From Candidatus Magasanikiibacteriota bacterium (GTDB taxonomy: Bacteria > Patescibacteriota > Patescibacteriia > Magasanikbacterales > GWA2-37-8), in NCBI GenBank assembly GCA_903858555.1, contig CAIOJG010000084.1, positions 1 to 6,347 of the forward strand: a stretch of DNA of 6,347 nucleotides. Direction: 5' to 3'. The position numbers and the translations under genes are program-made. The notes beneath the pieces were generated by a model that had not been told where the DNA came from, searched no databases, and was given only the letters and a program-made list of their open reading frames with translations. Of this stretch, positions 1 to 5,142 are shown in pieces (within the stretch, counting starts at the first letter, position 1; each line of letters begins with the position of its first letter).

Positions 1-195
1 AAAAAAATCAAGAATAAAATTAAAATTCATCGGCATGAAACCGTTGTTGGCGGCACGATACAAATTTCCAAAAAAATCCGATAACCCCCACTGGCCCAAC
101 ATAGCCGAAAGCAAACCAAAAATCCACAAAGATTTTTTTCGAATGACTAGCTGCCACGAATGTGACAGGGCTTCACGAAAAGTTGGTTCATGCAT
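1..195 (-). CDS. N-terminal part of a membrane protein of unknown function (cut by left edge)
   Basis: The frame is open for 65 codons from an ATG at 195-193 to the left end of the window, so only the N-terminus is visible. The protein begins MHEPTFREAL. A basic stretch (RKK, residues 19-21) is followed by a hydrophobic segment of about 20 residues (SLWIFGLLSAMLG, roughly 22-40), which looks like a first membrane helix. More aromatic and hydrophobic residues lie near the cut end. An N-terminal tryptophan followed by an RKK-LWIFG motif resembles multi-pass membrane proteins of unknown function in candidate-phyla bacteria, but I cannot name a family. No clear Shine-Dalgarno is present. A TATAAT box 47 nt upstream and a hairpin in the leader support this start. 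The gene is separated from ftsH by a very long hairpin, so it is probably transcribed independently. Confidence 0.7.
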   Translation of the reverse strand, partial: MHEPTFREALSHSWQLVIRKKSLWIFGLLSAMLGQWGLSDFFGNLYRAANNGFMPMNFNFILDFF

Positions 196-213
196 AAATG
201 TAAATATAACAAT

Positions 214-231
214 TGGCAAATAACTTTGCCA
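214..231. repeat. Perfect inverted repeat in the leader of the left-edge gene
   Basis: TGGCAAA (214-220) and TTTGCCA (225-231) are perfect 7-bp complements around a 4-nt loop, TAAC. The element lies between the putative -10 and the start codon, so it would form a small hairpin at the very 5' end of the mRNA or act as a DNA dyad for a regulator. Confidence 0.6.
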
Positions 232-241
232 TCCTGGGATT

Positions 242-250
242 ATTATAACA
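242..250 (-). promoter_or_regulatory. Extended -10 promoter element for the left-edge membrane protein gene
   Basis: On the minus strand the sequence is TGT followed by TATAAT (-10 at 247-242), a consensus extended -10. The region where a -35 would lie is T-rich (TTTTTG) and matches poorly. Transcription would begin near 235, giving a leader of about 40 nt before the ATG at 195. Confidence 0.45.
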
Positions 251-258
251 CATTTTTT

Positions 259-449
259 AAAAAACAAAAAACACCCCTAATTTACTTTTTATTAGCATCG
301 CGTAGCTTTTGAAGTAAATTAATAAATTTTGTAGAAAAATGTCATGTTTGAGCGCAGCGAGTTTGACATTTTTCGTGGACAAAATTTGTTAATTTACCAA
401 AAGCGGAGCGCGCTAATAAAAAGTAAATTAGGGGTGTTTTTTGTTTTTT
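259..449. terminator. Very long (about 190 nt) hairpin, probable bidirectional terminator after ftsH
   Basis: The outer arms 259-296 and 412-449 are perfectly complementary over 38 bp, including ACACCCC/GGGGTGT and the A/T tracts at the base. After a short imperfect stretch (297-315 against 393-411) the arms pair again. They end in a perfect GAAAAATGTCA/TGACATTTTTC stem (334-344 and 364-374) with a 19-nt loop, 345-363. The ftsH stop codon TAA (449-451) sits at the base. On the minus strand the outer stem is followed by T6-G-T6, as expected for an intrinsic terminator. The far greater length suggests a mobile or repeated element that also serves as a terminator. Confidence 0.8.
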
Positions 450-2290
450 TAAGCTTGTGGCCTATCTCCAAAGATGCGCAAAACGTCTTCTTGTTCAAGT
501 GTTTCTTTAATCATCAATTCAGCCACCATTGCATCCATTTTGGTGCGTTGAGCCAACACGACTTCACGAGCACGTTTTTCGGCTTCTTCTACCAATTCTT
601 TGATTTCGGCATCAATCTGGCGAGCAGTCTCATCACTGTAATCACGCTGTTCATGAATTTCTTTGCCCAAAAAGACCATTTCTTCATGTTCACCAAAGGT
701 GCGTGGTCCGAGTTTTGAGCTCATCCCATATTGAGTTACCATTGCGCGAGCAGTACGGGTAGCGTTGCGCAAATCAGAACTTGGTCCAGTAGAAAGCATA
801 TCATCTCCAAAGATCAATTTTTCTACCACATATCCACCCATGGCCATCGCCATTGTATCTTTAAATTGAGCAATCGTCTGATAATGTTTATCTTCATTTG
901 GCATGTGCAAAGTATAACCGCCGGCAGAACCGCGAGAAATCACGGATACTTTACGGATCGGATCACAATTTTTCATAAAGTGACCAACTACGGCATGGCC
1001 GGCTTCGTGATAGGCAGTCATCTTTTTGTCATGTTCACTGGTAACCCGATTTTTTCTTTCTGGCCCGAGCAATACTTTTTCTACACTTTCCAAAACTTCC
1101 GATTCACCCACAGTTTTCTTGCCACGACGCACCGCCAAGATAGCCGCTTCATTTAAAAGATTGTCCAAATCCGCACCGGAAAAACCTGGAGTACGCTGAG
1201 CCAATTTATTTAAAGAAACTTCCGGTTCCAATGGTTTATTTTTGGCATGAATTTTCAAAATTTCTTCACGGTCTTTGATGTCCGGCATATCAATAGTCAC
1301 GCGACGATCAAAACGACCAGGACGCAACAAGGCAGGATCTAAAACATCTGGACGGTTGGTAGCGGCCATAATAATGATACCAATATTGGTTTCAAAGCCA
1401 TCCATTTCTACCAATATCTGATTTAAAGTTTGTTCACGTTCATCGTGTCCACCACCCACACCTGTACCACGACGACGACCAACCGCATCAATTTCATCAA
1501 TAAAGATAATAGCCGGAGCAGCTTTTTTCGCTTTAGCAAAAAGATCGCGCACACGAGAAGCACCCACACCCACAAACATTTCTACGAATTCCGAACCACT
1601 CATATGGAAGAATGGTACACCAGCTTCACCCGCAACCGCGCGCGCCATCAAAGTTTTACCAGTACCAGGAGAACCCATGAGCAATACGCCCTTAGGAATT
1701 TTTGCTCCCATGTCCGAAAACTTTTTTGGGTCTTTCAAAAAATCTACGATCTCTTCCAATTCTTGTTTGGCTTCTTTCGCACCCGCCACATCGGCAAAAG
1801 TTTTTTTACCTTTTTTCTCCGGATCAAATTCTTTTGGATTACTCTGACCAAAACTCATCGCTTTATTATTTCCACCCTGCACACTACGAGTCATGAAGTA
1901 CAAAAACACCATGATAATTACCAGTGGAATAATTGCCGGCAATAAATTTCCGGCCCAAAATTTCCAAGAACTTTCATCTTTTATTTCTACCGATACATTG
2001 GCACGAGCCGCATCGGACACACCATAATTTTTCATCACATCACCAAATGATTCACCAGCTTCTTTTTTTACTTCTTGTTGTTTCGCATTTGGGTCTTTCA
2101 TCAAAGCGGTCAAGAGATCACCCTGCACAGTCACTTTCTGGACTTGACCGGCGTTGATCTCTTGCACCAATTTACCAATATCTACACTTTCCGGTTTTTT
2201 ATCTTGATTGGCTCGGGTCAAACCCAAAACTCCGGCCACTACCAAAAGTACCAGAAATACGGCTAAAAAGTTCTTTAAAAATGTCTTCAT
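449..2290 (-). CDS. ftsH: ATP-dependent zinc metalloprotease FtsH
   Basis: FtsH is a membrane-anchored hexameric AAA+ protease that extracts and degrades misfolded membrane proteins and short-lived cytosolic regulators. The 613-residue product is of usual length. Membrane helices lie at about 5-24 and 116-133, flanking an extracytoplasmic FtsH_ext domain. The AAA+ module shows Walker A GSPGTGKT (206-213), pore loop MFVGVG (238-243), Walker B IIFIDEID (261-268) and arginine fingers R323 and R326 in LRPGRFDRR. The zinc protease domain has HEAGH (428-432; H428, E429, H432) and the third ligand D506 in SSDLRNAT. All catalytic residues are intact. I chose the ATG at 2290 (MKTFLKNFLA). The 28-codon upstream extension lacks family similarity and reads through the promoter. 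No good SD is visible. The gene has its own promoter and probably forms a single-gene unit ending in the long hairpin. Confidence 0.97.
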   Translation of the reverse strand: MKTFLKNFLAVFLVLLVVAGVLGLTRANQDKKPESVDIGKLVQEINAGQVQKVTVQGDLLTALMKDPNAKQQEVKKEAGESFGDVMKNYGVSDAARANVSVEIKDESSWKFWAGNLLPAIIPLVIIMVFLYFMTRSVQGGNNKAMSFGQSNPKEFDPEKKGKKTFADVAGAKEAKQELEEIVDFLKDPKKFSDMGAKIPKGVLLMGSPGTGKTLMARAVAGEAGVPFFHMSGSEFVEMFVGVGASRVRDLFAKAKKAAPAIIFIDEIDAVGRRRGTGVGGGHDEREQTLNQILVEMDGFETNIGIIIMAATNRPDVLDPALLRPGRFDRRVTIDMPDIKDREEILKIHAKNKPLEPEVSLNKLAQRTPGFSGADLDNLLNEAAILAVRRGKKTVGESEVLESVEKVLLGPERKNRVTSEHDKKMTAYHEAGHAVVGHFMKNCDPIRKVSVISRGSAGGYTLHMPNEDKHYQTIAQFKDTMAMAMGGYVVEKLIFGDDMLSTGPSSDLRNATRTARAMVTQYGMSSKLGPRTFGEHEEMVFLGKEIHEQRDYSDETARQIDAEIKELVEEAEKRAREVVLAQRTKMDAMVAELMIKETLEQEDVLRIFGDRPQA

Positions 2291-2318
2291 AAATAGGAAA
2301 CTTAGCTTTAATAATGTA

Positions 2319-2334
2319 CAGGTAATACTACCTG
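2319..2334. promoter_or_regulatory. Palindrome covering the ftsH -10 box, candidate operator
   Basis: CAGGTA (2319-2324) and TACCTG (2329-2334) are perfect inverted copies with a 4-bp centre, ATAC. The dyad coincides with the -10 hexamer and the transcription start region, the usual place for a repressor operator. No matching regulator can be identified from the window. Confidence 0.5.
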
Positions 2335-2353
2335 ATTGGTAAGAGAAAATCAA
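2325..2353 (-). promoter_or_regulatory. ftsH promoter
   Basis: On the minus strand a -35 TTGATT (2353-2348) and a -10 TAGTAT (2330-2325) are separated by exactly 17 bp. Transcription would start near 2318, giving a leader of about 28 nt. The -10 lies inside a perfect palindrome (2319-2334). Confidence 0.6.
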
Positions 2354-2404
2354 GTCTAAACAAAAAATCCTCACTTGGAGAGAATTTTAATTTATTTTTA
2401 CATT

Positions 2405-2734
2405 TTATAGCCCAAAATGCACTTGTAAATATTGTCTTATCTTTTCCATTATTTCCGATTCCAACTCACCGATCTTATTCTTAAACCTAACCTCATCAAA
2501 GGTTTGTATTTGATAAACCTTTATCACAGAATCAAAAAATAATTTATTGGAATCACTCTTGGCCACGAAAATATCATCTTTATGTTTTTTCTGTTGTGAT
2601 GTAAAAGGCAAAACGGTGATCACGCTGGTAATTTTTAATTGTTTATCGGACTCTATAATCACTGCCGGGCATCTCTTTTGATATTCATGACCTTGACCGT
2701 CAAATTCCACAAACCAAATTTCTCCTTGCTTCAT
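2405..2734 (-). CDS. MazF/PemK-family toxin (endoribonuclease), type II toxin-antitoxin-like
   Basis: The 109-residue protein has the MazF/PemK layout and length. It has an N-terminal GEIWFVEF (4-11), a basic KRCPAVIIESD segment (20-30) matching the family's RPAVI strand, VLPFTSQ (41-47) with the conserved P-T/S turn, and DSVIKVYQIQTFDEVRF (68-84) aligning with the family's SVIxxxQIxTxDxxR motif. Known members are ribosome-independent or ribosome-associated mRNA interferases that arrest growth. Candidate catalytic residues are R21 and T45. An extra cysteine lies between R21 and P23, where most members have RP. The ATG lies 5 nt after the stop of the upstream S24 repressor gene, with no SD of its own, so translation is probably coupled. 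It is the last gene of that operon. The expected small antitoxin gene is missing, and the S24 protein occupies its place. Confidence 0.85.
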   Translation of the reverse strand: MKQGEIWFVEFDGQGHEYQKRCPAVIIESDKQLKITSVITVLPFTSQQKKHKDDIFVAKSDSNKLFFDSVIKVYQIQTFDEVRFKNKIGELESEIMEKIRQYLQVHFGL

Positions 2735-2739
2735 AATAA

Positions 2740-3474
2740 TTATAGGGTGTTATAATGATTGTATTCTTGCTTCGAGATATCACCCAAATGTTTTATCGCA
2801 TCGGCACCGGCCGCATCTTGCCACATATTTTCTTCGTTTGGTTTTTTCAAAACCTGCACCACCGTACCATTAATAAGATAATCGACAAAATCATTTTCAG
2901 CTATATAAATCGGGGCAAAATCTTGAGTGGATTCTGAAAATAAAACAACTTGGTGATTTTCTTTATCACGAAAAAATCTTTTAATATTTACCATACCATC
3001 AATCGTCGACAATACATAATCACCGTTCTGAGGAGTTTTGTCTTCCTTAGCCACTATCACATAATCACCATCAGATATGGAATCTTTTTTATTTACCTTT
3101 GCCCGATTCATTGACTGACCGACAGCTTTCACTGCAAAAATATTTTTAATATTTTTTAATAAACTTTGAGATATATAAAGATTACCCTGAAAATTTTCTT
3201 CTCCAAAACATAAAGCTTCACCACAGTTGGCAGAACCTAAAATTGGTACAGCTATCAATTTTCCACCAGCAACCACACCTCTCTTTACCCGCTCGATAAT
3301 TTTTTTACTTCTATCAATCTTAATAAGTCCATTTTTGGCCAATTGATCAAGGTGATGTTTTATCTTTTGAGGACTATTTGGCTCTTGAACAGCTTCGCCT
3401 ATTGCACGTAGGGTCATTTTTCCAATATCATTATTGCCCATCAATTGAAGAATTTTTTCTTGAATCTGATGCAT
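2740..3474 (-). CDS. LexA/UmuD-like S24 self-cleaving transcriptional repressor
   Basis: The 244-residue protein pairs an N-terminal winged helix-turn-helix (about 5-60; MTLRAIGEAVQ then KIKHHLDQLAKNGLIKI, as in the LexA DNA-binding domain) with a C-terminal S24 peptidase domain (about 75-210). Catalytic residues are visible: S121 in VGQSM and K165 in VNIKRFF. The likely cleavage site is C84-G85 (ILGSANCGEA), in the position of LexA Ala-Gly and matching the Cys-Gly of UmuD. Family members repress promoters until RecA-ssDNA filaments trigger self-cleavage. A tail of about 34 residues (211-244), ending NHYNTL, goes beyond the usual LexA end. A TTG at 3498 would add eight residues, but the predicted transcript starts near 3500, so the ATG at 3474 is preferred. 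The gene leads a two-gene operon with the MazF-like toxin and probably represses its own promoter. It may not be the global LexA. Confidence 0.85.
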   Translation of the reverse strand: MHQIQEKILQLMGNNDIGKMTLRAIGEAVQEPNSPQKIKHHLDQLAKNGLIKIDRSKKIIERVKRGVVAGGKLIAVPILGSANCGEALCFGEENFQGNLYISQSLLKNIKNIFAVKAVGQSMNRAKVNKKDSISDGDYVIVAKEDKTPQNGDYVLSTIDGMVNIKRFFRDKENHQVVLFSESTQDFAPIYIAENDFVDYLINGTVVQVLKKPNEENMWQDAAGADAIKHLGDISKQEYNHYNTL

Positions 3475-3484
3475 AAATTTATGC
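3471..3484. repeat. 14-bp perfect palindrome over the S24 gene start codon
   Basis: GCATAAATTTATGC reads identically on both strands and includes the ATG at 3474-3472. It could be a second operator half or an mRNA element around the start codon. Its AT-rich core also raises the chance that it is accidental. Confidence 0.45.
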
Positions 3485-3505
3485 TTATTTAAACACAACC
3501 AACTG

Positions 3506-3525
3506 TATGGTAACTTAAAACCATA
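3506..3525. promoter_or_regulatory. Dyad operator candidate in the S24-MazF promoter
   Basis: TATGGT (3506-3511) and ACCATA (3520-3525) form a perfect 6-bp inverted repeat with an 8-bp centre. It covers the -10 hexamer and half of the spacer. The size and position fit a dimeric LexA-type repressor, so autoregulation by the first gene of the operon is the simplest reading. Confidence 0.6.
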
Positions 3526-3535
3526 ATCTTGTCAA
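3507..3535 (-). promoter_or_regulatory. Promoter of the S24 repressor-MazF operon
   Basis: On the minus strand there is a consensus -35 TTGACA (3535-3530), a 17-bp spacer and a -10 TACCAT (3512-3507). The predicted start near 3500 leaves a leader of about 26 nt to the ATG at 3474. A second consensus TATAAT lies upstream at 3544-3539 but has only a weak -35 (TTTAAA). Confidence 0.7.
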
Positions 3536-3592
3536 GACATTATACATACTTATTAACAAACTTTAAACTTGACAGAAACATACCCAACAAAT

Positions 3593-3622
3593 AAAAAACC
3601 GCCCAATAATTTGGACGGTTTT
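3593..3622 (-). terminator. Intrinsic terminator of the S1-domain gene
   Basis: AAAACCGCCCAA (3595-3606) pairs with TTGGACGGTTTT (3611-3622) with one C-A mismatch and a 4-nt loop. On the minus strand the stem ends in GG followed by six T, then ATTTG. It lies 11 nt beyond the S1 stop codon, so it terminates that gene before the S24-MazF operon. Confidence 0.9.
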
Positions 3623-3633
3623 AAAAATTTTAC

Positions 3634-4797
3634 TTATTCAGCTTTAGCTTCTTCAGTTTTTACTTCAGCTGTTTTTTCTTCTTTTTTCTCTTCTTTCTTT
3701 ACTTTGCCTTTTACTCCAGCCACCTTCAAACCAAGACGGTGTTCAGCTGGTTCCAAGGACACAACTTCAAATTCTAGTTCTTGTCCGACTTTGAATTTGT
3801 CGTGGATGTTGGTAATAGGATCGTTGGAAAGTTCAGAAACGTGGGCTAAACCATGGATTTCTTTGTCCAAAGCTACCATCAAACCAAATGGTTCAACTTT
3901 GATAACTTTACCAGTTACCTTGTCGCCCATTTTATATTTATCTTTTACTTTTTTCCAAGGATCATCTACCAAACGTTTGATAGACAAGTAAATCTTGGAA
4001 TGATCAAGCTGGATAATTTGAGCTTTGACACTCTCACCAACTTTAAGTACATCTTTAGGATGATCAATACGCTGCCAAGCAATTTCGGAGATGTGGATCA
4101 AACCTTCCAAGTTGTCGCCGAATTTTACAAAGGCACCAAAGGAAGTCAAAGCAGAAATTTCACCTTCCACTACATCACCAATCTTATAAGCATCGAGCAC
4201 AGCTTTCTGAGAATCTTCCCAAACCGCGCGTTCAGATACGATCAATTTTTCATCTTTCTCATCTACGTCGATAACTTTTACTTCCATTTCACGACCAGAG
4301 AGTTCGCGCAACTTGTCCAAAATGCGATTTTTGTCGCCACCCATCACGCGTGGGTAGTTGTCTGGAGAAAGCTGTGAAACTGGCATAAAACCAGGCAAAG
4401 CTTCGACGCGCATCATCAAACCACCTTTGTTGGCGGAAACCACTTTGGCTTTGATGGTGATGCCATCTTTCATCCATTTGCGCATATTGTCCCAGGCACG
4501 AGCAAAACCAGCGACACGGAAGGAAAGTTCCATTTCGCCATTTTCATTTTCTAAATCAGTCACGGTTGCTTCCGCATCGTCGCCAACTTTAACATCGGCA
4601 TATTCACGAGATTCAGCAAAAAGTTCGCGACCGCGGATAACACCGGTAGTCACGCCTTCAATATCCAAACGTACTTCACCTCTGTCTACAGAGATTACTT
4701 TACCTTTTACTACGTCGCCAACTTTTGGCACGTTGATGGCGATACCTTGCAAAAGAGTTTTGAAGTCTTGCTTGGCATTTTTGGTTGCATCTGTCAT
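3634..4797 (-). CDS. rpsA: S1 RNA-binding domain protein, ribosomal protein S1 type
   Basis: The product has 387 residues and four tandem S1 (OB-fold) repeats, at about 26-94, 111-190, 206-275 and 289-358. Repeat 3 is the most canonical (GDVVEGEISALTSFGAFVKF, then GLIHISEIA), and repeat 4 has GLAHVSELS. Known bacterial S1 binds the 30S subunit and holds mRNA for initiation. Four repeats is shorter than the six of E. coli but common in other phyla. Residues 362-387 form a Lys/Glu/Ala-rich, probably disordered tail. The start is the ATG at 4797 (MTDATKNAKQ). An AGGA lies at 4816-4813, about 15 nt upstream, too far for an ideal SD. Two promoters appear to serve the gene, one giving a leader of about 180 nt. 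An intrinsic terminator follows, so it is monocistronic. Other S1-repeat RNA-binding proteins are possible but less likely. Confidence 0.88.
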   Translation of the reverse strand: MTDATKNAKQDFKTLLQGIAINVPKVGDVVKGKVISVDRGEVRLDIEGVTTGVIRGRELFAESREYADVKVGDDAEATVTDLENENGEMELSFRVAGFARAWDNMRKWMKDGITIKAKVVSANKGGLMMRVEALPGFMPVSQLSPDNYPRVMGGDKNRILDKLRELSGREMEVKVIDVDEKDEKLIVSERAVWEDSQKAVLDAYKIGDVVEGEISALTSFGAFVKFGDNLEGLIHISEIAWQRIDHPKDVLKVGESVKAQIIQLDHSKIYLSIKRLVDDPWKKVKDKYKMGDKVTGKVIKVEPFGLMVALDKEIHGLAHVSELSNDPITNIHDKFKVGQELEFEVVSLEPAEHRLGLKVAGVKGKVKKEEKKEEKTAEVKTEEAKAE

Positions 4798-4819
4798 ATA
4801 TATAAAAGACTTTCCTTTT

Positions 4820-4825
4820 ATTATA
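4820..4825 (-). promoter_or_regulatory. Proximal -10 box upstream of the S1 gene
   Basis: The minus strand shows a perfect TATAAT (4825-4820), 22 nt before the start codon. The -35 region 17 bp upstream is only CTTTTT. It may be a weak second promoter, or chance in AT-rich DNA. The following A-rich AAAAGGAAAG contains the only SD-like motif. Confidence 0.35.
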
Positions 4826-4842
4826 TAATCTGCGCTCGCTCG

Positions 4843-4866
4843 AAAAAGAAAATAAATTTTCTTTTT
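4843..4866. repeat. Inverted repeat flanked by GCTCGCTC direct repeats
   Basis: AAAAAGAAAAT (4843-4853) and ATTTTCTTTTT (4856-4866) are perfect complements separated by AA. The hairpin is bracketed by two direct copies of GCTCGCTC, at 4834-4841 and 4867-4874. It would sit in the 5' leader if the S1 gene is read from the distal promoter. Confidence 0.6.
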
Positions 4867-4885
4867 GCTCGCTCTGCTTGATTAT

Positions 4886-4938
4886 AAAAACAAAAAACAC
4901 TGCTTATCCCTTCTTGATCTTAGTCAAGATAGAGTGCT
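4886..4938 (-). promoter_or_regulatory. Possible attenuator hairpin in the S1 leader
   Basis: On the minus strand AGCACT (4938-4933) can pair with AGTGTT (4901-4896), with one G-U pair. It encloses a smaller TCTTGA/TCAAGA stem-loop (4929-4924 and 4917-4912). A T6-G-T5 tract (4897-4886) overlaps and follows it. This resembles an intrinsic terminator 80-90 nt downstream of the distal promoter, so the RNA could end there as a short ncRNA or read through into the S1 gene. A second stem, GCCGACC/GGTCAGC with one mismatch (4958-4952 and 4942-4936), would compete with it for bases 4936-4938. No known riboswitch class was recognised. Confidence 0.4.
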
Positions 4939-4982
4939 GACCACTAAATTGGGTCGGCTTGAATGTTTAATTTTCTTTGCTA

Positions 4983-5011
4983 ATTATACAATTTTTCTAG
5001 GATTTTGTCAA
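4983..5011 (-). promoter_or_regulatory. Consensus sigma70-type promoter upstream of the S1 gene
   Basis: The minus strand has a perfect TTGACA (5011-5006), a 17-bp spacer and a perfect TATAAT (4988-4983). It begins just after the terminator hairpin of the small upstream gene. Transcription would start near 4976, about 180 nt before the S1 start codon. Confidence 0.85.
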
Positions 5012-5018
5012 GAAGGCT

Positions 5019-5089
5019 AAAACCACCCGAAAACCCTCCTCGCTTTGCCACCATCATATATAGTAGAAAAGCGAGGAGTGGGTGGTTTT
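5019..5089 (-). terminator. Long two-part terminator hairpin after the 54-residue gene
   Basis: AAAACCACCC (5019-5028) pairs with GGGTGGTTTT (5080-5089), and CTCCTCGCTTT (5036-5046) pairs with AAAGCGAGGAG (5068-5078), around a 21-nt loop. The seven bases 5029-5035 form an asymmetric bulge. The stem ends in T runs on both strands, so it could act in either direction, but only the minus-strand gene reads into it. The loop contains CCACC (plus strand), which could compete for GGTGG in the outer arm. Confidence 0.75.
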
Positions 5090-5107
5090 TAACCTCCAAA
5101 CTGCCAT

Positions 5108-5142
5108 TGCGGTCAGCGGTGAGCGCAGCCGCGCAAACCGCA
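5108..5142. repeat. GC-rich nested inverted repeat spanning the small gene's stop codon
   Basis: TGCGGT (5108-5113) pairs with ACCGCA (5137-5142). Inside, GCGG (5116-5119) pairs with CCGC (5129-5132) around TGAGCGCAG. The TGA stop of the 54-residue gene (5115-5113) lies in the arm. It may stabilise the 3' end of the mRNA. Confidence 0.5.

Noticed and set aside
259..449. CRISPR array or tandem repeat
   Set aside because: The repeated sequences are inverted copies forming one hairpin. There are no regularly spaced direct repeats.
344..718. 124-residue plus-strand open frame beginning in the long hairpin
   Set aside because: It starts in the hairpin loop and then runs antisense to ftsH, with no promoter or SD. 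It is a shadow of the coding strand.
2291..2374. 28-residue N-terminal extension of FtsH (start at 2374)
   Set aside because: It reads across the predicted promoter and palindrome, does not resemble any FtsH N-terminus, and the internal ATG at 2290 gives the canonical first membrane helix.
2361..2387. Terminator between the MazF-like gene and ftsH
   Set aside because: Only a 3-4 bp stem can be drawn before a run of six T, too weak to call. Read-through toward ftsH remains possible.
2739..2744. TATAAT on the minus strand just before the MazF-like gene, as an internal promoter
   Set aside because: It overlaps the stop codon of the S24 gene and has no -35 at a suitable distance. A transcript from it would lack almost any leader.
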